A stretch of 64,000 nt of DNA, taken from the NCBI RefSeq assembly GCF_039555335.1, contig NC_092647.1:7699959-7763958 (forward strand), given 5' to 3'. Positions 24,833-35,887 of the stretch are shown one piece after another. The translations under genes and the position numbers were made by a program. Under the pieces are notes generated by a model. It saw only the letters and a list, made by a program, of their open reading frames with translations, did not search any database and was not told the DNA's origin. Within the stretch, counting starts at the first letter, position 1, and each line of letters opens with the position of its first letter. Source of the DNA: Amphiura filiformis (lineage: Eukaryota > Echinodermata > Ophiuroidea > Amphilepidida > Amphiuridae).

Positions 24833-25779
24833 TCATTTTAAATAAGTTTTTTTAAGACTGATGAGATGCCCCTCAGCCATCAGTGCACACTGTGCACAGA
24901 ATTCTAAAGAAGCATCTTTTCCGTTCACATGAAGACAAACACCACCACTGCTGCCACTGTTTGGTTTCAAAAGTTGCTTCTGCAATGTTTGCTTTCTCGT
25001 ATGGAAAGACGACGATAGTCGTACTTGCGATTCAGGTCCAAGTTTCTTCAGAAGTCCAGACAAAGCACTCTGATTGTACAGCACACTTTTCAAATAGTCT
25101 ACTTCTGCTTCCAAGGATGAAACCCTGTCTTTCATGCCTTTATTGTCTTTGGTGAGTCTAGCATTTTCAGATGCCAGAGATTTGTTTTCTGTTTCCAGAC
25201 CTTCGATGTAGAGTTTCTTCTTTTGTCTGTTCTCACGTGCAGCAATTGCATTTCTGCGATTCTTTTCTTGCACATCGTGATCATCATCATCGACGTGCTG
25301 TCTCTTTTTCCCTCTGCTGTTTGTCGCTGAAGATATCGTAGCTCTTTGTTGACTTCTCTTTGTTTCAGAGTCTATTTCTGAGATGTTGACACCAGTTTCA
25401 TTCATCAAGTACAAAAAGAAGGTCATTTCCTGACTCTTCTTGATCAGAAGTCAACGATCCTCCTCGTGAGGGACTTCTCTCATATTCAGGGAAACTGCCC
25501 CGTCATAACAGGGTTGTTCTTGCCACCTGCGTATGTATGATCAAGAGCATCTGGTTCGGGGCTGGAAGCTTGATATTGAGGGCTGCAGCAACTCCCGATA
25601 CTCATCAATTCGGATTCATAATCGGGCGATGATGAACCCACTTCCGGGTTAGTTTCGCCCAAATTTTGCTCCGGAGAATTTAGGTTATTCAGTGTCTCCA
25701 AGTCGTCAAATAGACTTGGTACATCTGAATCGTCGAAGCAGCCAAAACTGGTTAAAATGTTCCCCAATTCGTTGGCCAT
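24833..25779 (-). CDS. CREBZF (Zhangfei/SMILE) bZIP transcription co-regulator; frame broken twice in the given sequence
   Basis: A nuclear bZIP protein of the CREBZF family, in vertebrates a stress-linked co-regulator that binds HCF-1. The start is set at 25777-25779 (AAAATGG, strong context) rather than the weaker ATG at 25803. The N-terminal part is acidic (SLFDDLETLNNL) and carries DHTY (25531-25542), the HCF-1-binding consensus. The bZIP basic region NRRNAIAARENRQKKK (about 25215-25270) is followed by heptads L-L-L-M-L-L and the family's conserved YLKSVLYNQSALSGLLKKL stretch. The C-terminus GGVCLHVNGKDASLEFCAQC matches the CREBZF signature. Reading is interrupted at about 25490 (CCC run) and 25410 (T run); each fits one extra base, and the roughly 80 bases between stay coding-like in the third frame. 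I judge these more likely sequencing errors than a dead gene. Single coding exon, about 314 residues. Alternative: a recent pseudogene. Confidence 0.88.
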
Positions 25780-26148
25780 TTTTGCTGAAGTTACTAATGT
25801 CATGAATCAATGAAAGTCAGTGCCGTTTCCCAATTTCCAGCGTTGACAATGCGTGTTGCACACGACGATATATGTAGTTTTTTGGAGCTGAACTCGGAGT
25901 GGTTTATCTCCCGCAAGTTTCACTCAGAAGTTACGATTTACATTCAAAATCCCTTGAATGTTTTTACACAATTCATGAATTGCAGTAGTGCTCCTGAGAA
26001 CAATATGCAATTCGCTTTTCTTACCAAAATATGCAAAGAATCGACAGGGCGATTGCTTCCGTAGCTCTCCGTGCTGAAATTTGGTTTGGTTGTGCAATAA
26101 AAATGTAAGTAAGAACTATCAGAAATCTGGGTCAGGATGCCTCTTTTG

Positions 26149-26251
26149 ATTGGTGGATTTTTATCACGTGATATAATTTCAAGTCGGTGATTGGCTGTTT
26201 ATTTATAGCCCACTACATCATTGGTATTTCCCAAAACGTAATTTCGACGTC
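26149..26251 (-). promoter_or_regulatory. Putative CREBZF proximal promoter: CCAAT boxes, E-box, GACGTC
   Basis: Read on the minus strand, three CCAAT boxes lie at 26220-26224, 26190-26194 and 26149-26153. A CACGTG E-box (26165-26170) and a GACGTC CRE-type site (26246-26251) are interspersed. The cluster is 370-475 bp upstream of the start codon. The arrangement fits a TATA-less stress-responsive promoter; use is inferred, not shown. Confidence 0.5.
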
Positions 26252-26782
26252 TGAAACCACATGACCATAGTATTCATGAGCGCAACAAAATGAGTTCTAA
26301 TGTAATTTATGAGATTTTGGTAGCGAGAAGCGTCAAAGATTGCCAAAGTTTAATTGGGGGGCCTATAACAACATTTTCTTCTTACTATGTGAACATTTGT
26401 AAAAAGTATTGTAAACTAGCTTTCGCGTAGCACTTCCTAAAAATGACAACTGTGCAGCGGTTTTAATTGATTGATTTTCGCGACAGGTGAATTTCCACAC
26501 TTTGCACACTGATGGCGCTAGTTTACTTTGCTCACAGACCCTGCTCACAGATGGCGCTAGTTCCTTTGATAGAGTGAGTCAGGCTGAGTGAGTCCAGGTC
26601 AGAAGACTGTCCGGTTCTCTCCACGTTCTCTCATTTCTTTAAAAAAAAATTTTTTTTAATTAATAAAAATATAAAAAATATGGCAGTTGGTTACAGATGG
26701 TAGGCTACCGGTATGCGCCGTGCATTCTCTAAATAAATTTCCATCGTCAACCGTGTAAATTTTAAAAAGCTGATAAATAACA
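26252..26782. other. Gene-less stretch upstream of CREBZF
   Basis: No gene seen. The sequence AGATGGCGCTAGTT and a near copy recur at about 26510-26555, a small direct repeat. An A/T run lies at 26640-26665. Confidence 0.45.
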
Positions 26783-26829
26783 TTAAGGGATCTGGAATCC
26801 CGGTCTGGAATGAGCGTTTCGACAGTATT
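26783..26829. mobile_element. TTAA foldback element, copy 3, cut by a LINE
   Basis: It begins TTAAGGGATCTGGAAT and continues GGAATGAGCGTTTCGACAGT, matching the left tip of 11111-11789. It stops abruptly at the simple tail of the minus-strand LINE that follows. No right arm was found beyond the LINE. Confidence 0.65.
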
Positions 26830-28118
26830 TTTTGTTTATTATTCATTTATTTATTATTCATTAGGCATTTCAACAAAAATATAGGCCTACAGCAAAATTA
26901 GACCAGCAAGCAAGGGCTGCCAGGGCCCAACAAAAGTGGCAAATAAAGCACTAACATCTAAAAGATGAGTGGACCCCACCCTTGCAAGCTGGTCATGAAA
27001 ATAAACAAAGTATTGCACTATAAATACACATAAAAATTACAAAGATTATTAACACATTTTAGTACAAACATTTTTTAAAAACAGCACTATATTAAAAGTA
27101 TGAAGCCCGAAGATACAAGAGACACAATATATTGCACTTAGCCAAGCAGAATAAAACACACCACAACATAATGAGATAATGCCCCCCTCCCACCCCTATC
27201 ACCACAACAAAACAATGGCACCTAGTATTAAATTTCTTGAATGGACTGAAAGTAGTCTCTCAAGTGGGATTTGAAGCAGTTAAAGCTATTGCACAAATAA
27301 ATAATATCAGTGATGTGACGGGGGAGGTCAGACCATTTTTTAGGGAAGCGTTGGATGGAATGATAAAGAAAAGCATTAGTTTTGGCTTTGAGATGGTGAA
27401 AAATAAGGTGATCGGGATGCCTACTATTTGGACGGATTTTATTTAAAGCAGGCCGCATTGTAGCAGTCAACATTGAGGAGGCATTTGGAAACAAGTGAAA
27501 TGGACATGTATTCACGTCTTTGGGACAAATAACTGAGGTCAAGACGCTCCAAACGAACATAATTTGTTTTCCTCCTCGCGACGCTTCTGATGGAGAATAG
27601 CCCTGGTGGCTGTCCTTTGAACGCGTTCAAGAGCATTTTTGAGACGCTTTGTGTGGGGCACTCCAGACAGGGGGAGATTCCCCGGCCACATGGCGAATAA
27701 AACCAAGAAGTTTGTTGCTTCTTGCTATAACATCCTTAACATGAGCATCCCAATTAAGCTTATCTGAGATGATGACACCCAAGAGGGGATCCGGAAGATT
27801 ATTTACATGATCAAGATTGATGTTGTTAATACTGTACACTGATGGATATGAAGTACGTTTACGAGTGATAGATATAAATTTACATAGGATTCAATTGAAG
27901 TGAATTAAATACGAGACGACCATACCGAAAGCTTGTCAAGATCCATTTGTAAATCCCTTACATCATTAGCATCGTAAATTGCACGATAAAGAAATGTAGG
28001 CCTATCATCAGCAAATTGCCCGATACCAGAGGTCAAGTGCTGGCCTAGATCATTGGCATAAATGGTGAAGAGGAGGGGGCCAAGAACAGAGCCCTGAGGA
28101 ATTCCAGAAAGGACCAGA
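26830..28118 (-). mobile_element. 5'-truncated LINE (CR1/L2-like), broken
   Basis: Read on the minus strand, the reverse transcriptase box SGIPQGSVLGPLLF and QFADD lie at about 28110-28010. The thumb region with LLGVIISDKLNWDAHVKD lies at 27790-27700, and the C-terminal region with PKKWSDLPRHIT and CFKSHLRDYF at about 27330-27230. At least three frame changes separate these pieces and the N-terminal half is missing. The 3' end, at low coordinates, is a TTTATTATTCATT simple repeat (26834-26862). It sits in the middle of a TTAA foldback element, so it inserted later than that element. Confidence 0.85.
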
Positions 28119-29415
28119 GGCGGATTTAAGGAAATTAAGGAAAAGGGCCCTGTCAGCAAAATATCCTGGGGGCCCAATGGTAAAGAGATGAAATCTGAAT
28201 TTTTGTCGGGAGGACAGTAAGAACAAAATTTAAAATTTTGTTCGGCCCAATGTTATGAGATACGTGCGCGTAGTGCGCAAACATTCATTCCATTTCATAC
28301 TATTTGAAGTAAAAGTTGATATACAGCCTGTCTCAAAAAAAGTTGTGCAAGTGAAAAGCGCCCTCTTTGGCAATTAGAAAATACCGTTGTGATATGATGC
28401 TTCAACGTCGGACACAGTCTTAGCTCTCAAATACCGTTTGTTCTGTTCAATTTGCTCTTTTTAATCTCGAGATATGTTTAGTTAAGAACGAAAGGGTAAC
28501 ATCACAATTGTGCCACTTTACTATAGCGAATAGGGCTGTACGTGTAAATCAATGATAGCTGATGTTGATACATCTAATGCACTTCCCCCTTAATTCGGGG
28601 CTCTCGTGCATTAGACGCATCAACACCAGCGCGCGTGTATTATTTTGTCTAATTTCATTTTTTGTCAAATTTCATGAACTTGTCAAAGTTCATTAACCTA
28701 TAAGTGTGCAATATTTGTTTGTCTTTTAACATGTCTTCAATGACAAAGAGAACAGTATTAACCATGGTAAAATCATTGACATGTACATGTATTTAATTTT
28801 ATGTGAAATATTCATTTATCGTTTAATTTGTCGTAAGTGGAAAAAGAGAATCATTATACCTTTATCATGATAAAACACTAAAAACAATTTTGTATTGTTG
28901 TGTAATTGATGCAATCTTGATTTCACGAAGGAATTCTTGATAAACTTGATGCTATAACTGATTTACATGTATAGCCCTATTCCCTTGTAAAAGTGGCACA
29001 ATTGTGATTTTACCCTTTCGTTGTTAAGTAAGCATATCTCGAGATTATAAGAAGCAAATTGAACAGACTAAATGGCATTAGAGAGCTAAGACTATGCCCT
29101 TGACGTTGATGTAAGCATCATGTCACAACGGTATTCTGCCAAAGAGGGCGCTTTGATTGACCAATTCAGCATCGATTTCCTCCTAGCGATGAAAGTCAAA
29201 ATTTTCGCGCGCTTCGCACTCATTTCATCACACAATTATTTAAAAGATCAATTTAAGACCCATATTCAACTTCATTATAACCAAAATTATGAGGGAAAGG
29301 CCCTATTTGTGCAAACTTTCGCGCGCTCCGCGCACACTTGTTTCAAGAATTGGGGAGGGGCGTCATTATGCATCCTTAGCCCTGGGCGCCACAACCCCTA
29401 CCTACGCCACTGCTG
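28119..29415. mobile_element. Nested hAT-like mosaic
   Basis: The left edge AGGCGGATTTAAGG and the right edge CCTACGCCACTG are typical of the CAGTGGCG-type ends seen elsewhere here (10070, 14024). GCGCGTAGTGCGC (about 28267) and GCGCGCTTCGCAC (about 29207) lie on either side of an inserted hairpin element (28351-29160). No transposase was seen. Confidence 0.5.
28351..29160. mobile_element. Foldback element with arms of about 200 bp
   Basis: The left arm 28351-28550 (AAAGCGCCCTCTTTGGCA..., CTCGAGATAT, ACAATTGTG, AATAGGGCT) is inverted in the right arm about 28965-29160. The loop of about 410 bp contains a smaller hairpin around TCTAATGCACTT...GTGCATTAGA (28582-28620). It is non-coding. Confidence 0.8.
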
Positions 29416-29499
29416 ATGAGGGAATTGAGACTTTCAGATATGTTTTCCTGATGATAAATTACTTGTATATTCAAAGATCGTTCTTTCGATGACGAAACT

Positions 29500-29509
29500 G
29501 GGAAATTCC
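29500..29509 (+). promoter_or_regulatory. NF-kappaB/Rel site upstream of lysozyme copy 1
   Basis: GGGAAATTCC fits the consensus GGGRNWYYCC and lies 188 bp before the start codon, in a block that is conserved in copy 2 and partly in copy 4. Confidence 0.6.
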
Positions 29510-29696
29510 CCCAATATGAAACTTATTTATATCAACATGATCAAGTTTTGATCACATGAATGTATGTTTCGCCTGGCTAATGGCTATAGCTGATTTCATT
29601 TCGCAGTTAGCTCCGGGAGTTAGCTGGCAGACACGACAATTGTTTGTGAAAATCGCATCATGTGTTAAAAGTTTTCTGATCATTATCAAATCAATC

Positions 29697-32600
29697 ATGT
29701 ATTATAAATACACAACGTTGGTGAGCGTTCACCTCATCATTTTCCTGGTAACGTGCTGTACCATGTCATGCGCAACAAAAGGACCCGGTAAGTTATTAAT
29801 GACCTTGAAATGTTTCACGCCTTTTGATATTAGTTTTAACCATGTCACTCTCTAAATGTTAAAAACTAAAAATTCACTTTTTTGGAGTGATCTGAGCAGG
29901 GGTGCCACTTGTGATTTCTTCTTCAGAAGCAAGACATAATGCAGTCATATCTACAGTAGAATTCACCACGACCTTTGTCAGACTTAAACCCCATTAAAAG
30001 CTATTAAACCAAGATAACACTCATTGAAAACAGCTCAAGTATGTTAAATCAGATCTTCTCTGGTTAAATCCACACTACACATGTTTCTGTTTTACCTGTG
30101 TGGTATTGCAATGAGCTGGTATTATAGTTTAAGTTGGGTAACCAATTATAAAGCAAACGCAAGGTAACAATACTCTGTGTGCCTTTGTTTACGAAATGAG
30201 ACAATAGTCTGCTTATTGTTAACCAGCATTCTTGAAAATGAGAAACATAATGGTTGTAGACTTAACACGGTTTGGAAATAATTTCTTCATATTTTTTGTT
30301 GTTATCTGTCGTTTACATATCCTGCCTAAAACACCAAAGTGCGAATATTTCCAAACACCTAAATTAGCTAAAAAATTAGGACATGTTACAAAACTATATT
30401 TTCTAGAATTTCAGAGAGAACTTTAAATATTGGCCGGTTGTTTTTCACATAGTGACGTTAACTAGGCAATGTCCTATTACATATAACATACACTAAAACA
30501 TTAAGTGCGAATATTTCCAAACATCTAAATTAGCTAAAACTTTAGGACATGTTACAAAACTATATTTTCTAGAATTTCAGAGAGTAATTTAAATATTGGC
30601 CGGTTATTTTTCACACAGTGACGTTAACTAGGCAATGGCATATACTTATAACATACACTATTTGTAGAGCTCACACGTCAATGGTGAGAGCACTGTGCAT
30701 TGTGTATAGGAAAACGGATAGTAACTGCAGTATGGTTTTTATGCTCAAAATTTCCTCAATCATATCAGACATATAGAATGGTATTAAGGGGGAATAATAC
30801 CCTGATTTTCATCAGTACCCCTCTTCTTTTTTTCTTGCAAATTTATAAAGTACATAAATATGTTCATCACCTCATCTCCTGAACTTATAAAATATATCTA
30901 CATACAAAGTGTTTTTAAACCATTTTAGCAAATCATTTTAGCCCTATATATTTTTGTTTACTGTATCCTAGTAACTCAGACTAGGATGTTTCATAACGAA
31001 CTATAATTTATTCCATTCAACATGTTCAAGTAGGGTACATGAATAGAATACATTAAATCCTTTGTTATACTCTCTATAGAAAATCCAGTGGTGCATGCAA
31101 AATAACAGTTAATATTAACACTGAATAAATTAAATAAACACTTACACAATGGATGCATAGTCATTAGTCAATTTAATACTATAATGTGTTGTTAGGAGAA
31201 GAAAAGGCTATTAGGTCACCGTATGTCAGGTTATAGGTCAATTGGTTCAGGTCAAATTTAAGCATCAATTTTGAATACACATGTGAGAGTCTGTGATATC
31301 ATAATGAGGCATCATTTTGATATTCTGTCTTAAACTGGATATATATCGAGAAGTGCAAGTTGGATATACTAATATACCTTGGGATGTAAATGGTGAGTAC
31401 AATTTAGAATGCCTAGTTGAGATGGATTTCACAAATAAATATAAAATAGTTACCAAAATCACAAAAGTTAAGCTTACGGAAAACTACCCAATATGGTGGT
31501 ATAGGTGACAAGAAAATCAATTTTTTTCAACATTGCTGTAGTATGGTTGTGGTAACCTGTTACCTATGGCTTAATTAAGTTTCTGTGAAATAATGTCGCA
31601 AGTTAAAAATACAAAATATAGCTCAACATTGAAAATAGAAGCATTTTAACCAGTTCCGTTTTTGATAGTTGTTGAGCACCAAGTTCATGAAGTCATAAAA
31701 GAAATCAGGAACCACTTATTCCCATTTTACATATCAACTTTATTTCCCTAATGTGTTAGCAACACATATCCAAAATTTTAACGAAATCAGTTGATAGTAA
31801 GCTTTCCAAAATGAAGTGAATTTAAATCATCAGTGATGTACCACCTTTTGGCTTCTACTTTTAAAAGCATGTAAGCTACGTTGATACCGATGCCACCAAT
31901 AAAACGAGAAGATTTGCCCCTTCATTTTGCATACCACTTTGTCCAATTTTTTTTGTAATTTCTTCACAAAATGCAAAAAAATGCAAAAACTTAAAAAAAT
32001 CAATGGGTGTAGTACCCCCTTAAACTAGACAGCACTTTTTATAGCTTTTTTTTTAAAATACGCTAAATATAAATTAAATTGATTTTCTTGTTACATATAT
32101 TTCAGATGTTAAACTAAACAAAGTTGACAAGATGAACAAAACATCAAACGGTCCAGTACCGTCGGATTGTCTGCACTGCATTTGTATCATAGAGTCTGGA
32201 TGTAAAATGCCCAATCCTGTGTGTTCAATGGACGTTGGCTCGTTATCATGCGGACCTTATCAGATCAAAGAAGCTGACTGGGAGGACGCTAGGCTCAAAG
32301 GAGGAGATCTAGATGGTGGTAAATATGACAATTCCTTTTAAAGGGAACGTTCGCTTTACTTGTTAAGTGGAACATGGTACAAATGACAATAAGCAAATCC
32401 TTAACACCAAACAATTTGGCTTTCGGTCAAAACATTCGACCTTTATGGTTATAGAGCAAATGGTAGACAAGGTTACTGCAGCAGTTGAAAGAAACGAAAC
32501 AACTATTGGAATATTTCTGGACTTGACAAAAGCCTTTGATACAATCGATCATAACATACTCTTAACTTACATAAATTAGAACGTGGTATTGAGTTAGAAT

Positions 32601-33359
32601 GGTTCAGAAACTATCTGAGCAACAGAAAACAATATGTTTATTATAATTCTTATAAATCAAAATCTCACGATATTAGGCCGATATGTGGTGTTCCGCAAGG
32701 ATCAATACTGGGTCCACTTCTATTTTACTCTATGTCAATTACTCAATGATATAACTAATGCATCTAAAATACTCGAATTCGTCCTTTTTGCATACGATAA
32801 CATAGTACCACTGTTTTGTACTCCCATAAAAAACCTAGAACGCCAGACAATCATTGTTAAAGGTACCCAATGGCATATAGCCAGTGCTTTTTTCGTTGCG
32901 ACAGACATTGCGTTTTCGTTTCTTTTTAATTCGCCCAGGAATATCTTCGGTGGTACACTTAAATTATTATATTTTGTCAAGGGCTTTGTTCTCTTTCCCT
33001 TTGGTTTTGTTGCTGATAAAGCGCTGACGGTGGCAAATTTCCTGCTGCGTTTGCAGATATGCACTCACAAACACATATGAAAAGGTCGCACTGTAAGTTT
33101 ATGGCCTTAAGTTTATGTTTTTATCTCGTGTTTTTTTTTTTTTTTTTTTTTTTTTTCAGACTGGAAGAAATGCACCGCCACGTTTGAGTGTAGTGAGCGC
33201 TGTGTTCAGGGTTATATGATGCGCTACGCCATCAGTTCCCGTATTGGACACACTCCGACGTGTGAGGACTTTGCACGCATTCACAACGGGGGACCTAATG
33301 GATACAAAAAAGACACCACCTTGGGATACTGGGAGAAGGTGAAAGCATGTCTTTCTTAG
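29697..33359 (+). CDS. i-type (destabilase-type) lysozyme, copy 1, three exons
   Basis: A secreted muramidase that hydrolyses bacterial peptidoglycan. Exons: 29697-29787, 32106-32318, 33160-33359; both introns are phase 1 with GTAAGT and GTAAAT donors and TTCAG acceptors. It encodes 167 residues. Residues 1-27 are a hydrophobic signal peptide. Exon 2 has [12 protein letters not shown], whose Glu matches catalytic Glu18 of the clam Tapes japonica lysozyme, and [15 protein letters not shown], whose Asp matches Asp30. Exon 3 has the family's C-terminal motif [13 protein letters not shown]. Copy 1 alone has Cys in ERCVQGYM (Ala in the others), giving 11 cysteines after the signal region. Intron 1 carries a TTAA element and a tandem duplication; intron 2 carries a LINE fragment. 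A kappaB site lies upstream. It looks intact. Confidence 0.93.
30335..30660. repeat. Tandem duplication of about 166 bp in intron 1 of lysozyme copy 1
   Basis: Two near-identical units from GTGCGAATATTTCCAAACA to the GTGACGTTAACTAGGCAATG stretch, offset by 166 bp. Copy 2's intron lacks them. Confidence 0.8.
30784..32023. mobile_element. Probable TTAA-flanked element with TTAAGGGGGTA ends, in intron 1
   Basis: The left tip TTAAGGGGGAATAATACCC and the inverted right tip TTAAGGGGGTACTACACCC bound 1.24 kb of non-coding AT-rich DNA. TTAA is present at both tips, as in piggyBac-like elements. The paralogous intron of copy 2 has no such block, so it arrived after duplication. Confidence 0.55.
32376..32857 (+). 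mobile_element. LINE reverse transcriptase fragment inside intron 2 of lysozyme copy 1
   Basis: The stretch encodes a LINE RT in broken frames: [42 protein letters not shown] (about 32680-32730) and the catalytic box reading FAYD near 32787. The edges are set by comparison with copy 4. Intron sequence running from TGGTACAAAATG straight into TACCCAATGG there is split here by the fragment. Both ends are truncated and several frame changes exist. Confidence 0.8.
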
Positions 33360-35130
33360 CAATGCTGAATTTGCGAACGTTTGCAAGCAGCAATTCACAA
33401 ATAGTACTAACTCAATACTGTATGACCAATTCCCGGGATCAATTAGGCTCGACATAAAATGCCGGCAAATGGAATATACACACACTGGTCAAACATATTG
33501 CAACATCGCAACATCTTTGAAAAAAAAAAAAAGAATGATGAAAAAAAAAAGATTGATATTCATCTATCCCGGCCGGGAACCACATTTTTGCTTCACTTTT
33601 TCATTTTAGACAATTTGAAATGGCAATGTTCTTTGCATGAAACAAGTAAGACCAGGTTACTGAATCAATGGGATGGAAAGGTTTACCTGCATGGACGTCA
33701 TGTGTGTATTCCAGCGGTTATGATGACAGAACAATGGAAATACATTTGAATGCAGAGACGAAGAAACTTTAGTCCACAAAGCGTCCAGATGCCTTTAGAT
33801 TGGTCGACAAATGGTTCAATTCGTTGCCGCAAGGTATCAGGAAAATGATTTGTGGCGATTGGACGAAAATAACAGTAAAAACGGCCGACTTCTTGCAAGG
33901 GTTTATGGGACTCGGGAATTTCAAATGACATTTAACATTTTAAGTACGTACTATGAACACATAAGACAATGTTTGGTGCGATTCAAGGTCATTCGGTACC
34001 TTAATATGGCAATGTATGGGATAGCCACGTGACGTTTCTTTCTTCTGAATCCCCAAACCTGGAAGGAATTTGTCTTCTAATGCTGGTCATTTCTTCCACC
34101 CGACACATCCATGAATCATTCTGCCACCACCATTTTCCTGATACCTTGAAGAAACAATTCGGAGACAGTGTAAAGGCATCGGAACATTTTGTGGACTGGA
34201 TTCAAACATATTTTCGAATTCCGTGTTTCTGCCATAAGCACTAGAATACGCGCATGATGTCAACACAAGCGTTACAAGTGACACCTTCCAACTATTGATT
34301 AGCATAATCTTACTTATTTCAATGCAGAGAACATTTCTATCTATATTATTGAACTGTCCCCCCCCCCCGGTTTTTTCTTCTATTATGATTATAGGAAGGT
34401 CTGACCCCACCTAAAAATTTAGGGGGGGGGGGGGGATCTTGATCCTCACTTCCCTCCGGCTATGTCATTCTGCGCTGAACTTAAATGCACCCTATCGCAT
34501 AAACGTGTTAATTGGCATTGGATCAATCTATGGTCATGATGGTGGGAACTGCAGAAAAGAAACGACCGGAAGTGAAACTGCTGCGTGTTACAAAAACGTT
34601 CATTTCTTCGAACTTACGAGTCTCATCTAAATAATTTTGCACGAAAATTATCGCGAACATGAATATTATAAATGAAAGGTCGATATGACTGTATCTGTAT
34701 TTTGTTCGATTTGAATGTCGTGACGGTAAAAATCGAAAAATGAACTAATATACATGATAAATCACAATTTTAATACCAATTTTAAAATTTGAATTAAAGA
34801 CCGGTTAGAGTGTACTTTTATTCATACTTGCTTGCAATTATCAAATCTGCAACTTCCCTTTAAGATTTCTAGATATAAAAAAAACCCATTTTTTTCTTGG
34901 AAAAGTTGATACCAAATTTTGTATGACGCTAAGTGAACGATTTTACGGGCTCATTAATTACACGGTCTCCACGCTTTATAACAAAAGACCCTGCTCACTG
35001 GCGTATTGCCTGTTATAATAGGCATATTTCAGTGGAGTCTGACCAGAGACATTCATGATAACATCGATTACCCAGTTTAAAATATATTATTTCCCACGCC
35101 TCATAGTGGAAGAATAACAAATTTATTACT
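33360..35130. other. Spacer downstream of lysozyme copy 1
   Basis: No further exon was recognised. C and G homopolymers lie at 34360-34436. The block 34498-34720 recurs almost unchanged at 36441-36661 inside intron 1 of copy 2. The region from 33460 to 34240 resembles the 3' flank of copy 2 (38850-39500), so it is part of the duplicated unit. Confidence 0.6.
34498..34720. repeat. Near-identical duplicated block, copy 1
   Basis: About 220 bp from AAACGTGTTAATTGGCATTG to TTCGATTTGAATGTC, repeated at 36441-36661 in the same orientation with almost no difference. Confidence 0.85.
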
Positions 35131-35145
35131 TGAAACTGATTATGA

Positions 35146-35228
35146 ATATTGCTATGTGGCTGACCAATAACGAAAGCTGTTAGATAGATACCCGAGTATC
35201 TTAACGGAAGAAGAAGTAAAAGAAGAAA
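35146..35228 (-). pseudogene. Remnant of SLC22 transporter exon (unit 1)
   Basis: CAATAACGAAAGCTGTTAG and TAGATACCCGAGT match the end of the SLC22 exon at 55547-55701, and GGAAGAAGAAGTAAAAGAAG matches the sequence just beyond its other edge. The roughly 120 bases between are missing. It lies 660 bp upstream of lysozyme copy 2, the same relation the full exon has to copy 4, so it marks a decayed transporter of the duplicated unit. Confidence 0.75.
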
Positions 35229-35705
35229 ATTTTAGAGATCCACCGAAGACGAAAATTTAAATTTAAAATCTGAAGTCGCTTATAATGGTTCAAAATTGGA
35301 AGAATAACATTTTTCAGAAAGATTGACAAAATAATGAAGAAAACTGAAATGTTACGTCCGGCTGACTTTGAGATCCGGGCTTACGATGTCCTAAAAAGAA
35401 ACCAAAAATATATGTTATTAACTCATTTAGCTAGCAAACAATTACCGTTTGGAGATATACTCATTGGAGTCATAGTCTTACACTCAAATTTTAAAATGCG
35501 CAAATTGTGTTGATTTGCGAGTACACAATTGAAATACTTAAAACATTCATGCGCGCGAAGCACGCAAAAATTGGAATGTGCATGTCTTGTCATACATGTT
35601 ACCCCGCACTTGATCCTCACATATTATCCAACCCCCCCACAAGTATTTATGGACACTCCCTAAACTACTTCTATATTCAAAGATTGTTCTTTCGATGACG
35701 AAACT

Positions 35706-35715
35706 GGGAAATTCC
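35706..35715 (+). promoter_or_regulatory. NF-kappaB/Rel site upstream of lysozyme copy 2
   Basis: GGGAAATTCC, 173 bp before the start codon, with the same flanks (GACGAAACT before, CCCAATATGAAAC after) as the copy 1 site. Confidence 0.6.
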
Positions 35716-35887
35716 CCCAATATGAAACTTTATGATTCATATAATCAGTTTTGATCACGTGAGTGTGTGCCTATGTAGGCCTACCGCCTGGCTAGCTGAT
35801 TTCATTTCGCAGTTACCTGGCAGGTGACACACACGACAATTATTGTTTGTGAAAATCGTGTTAAAACTTTTCGGATCATTATCAATC

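Noticed and set aside
24833-25803. XBP1 as the identity of the bZIP gene
   Set aside because: There is no IRE1-type splice hairpin after the zipper, and the C-terminal GGVCLHV...EFCAQC block belongs to CREBZF.
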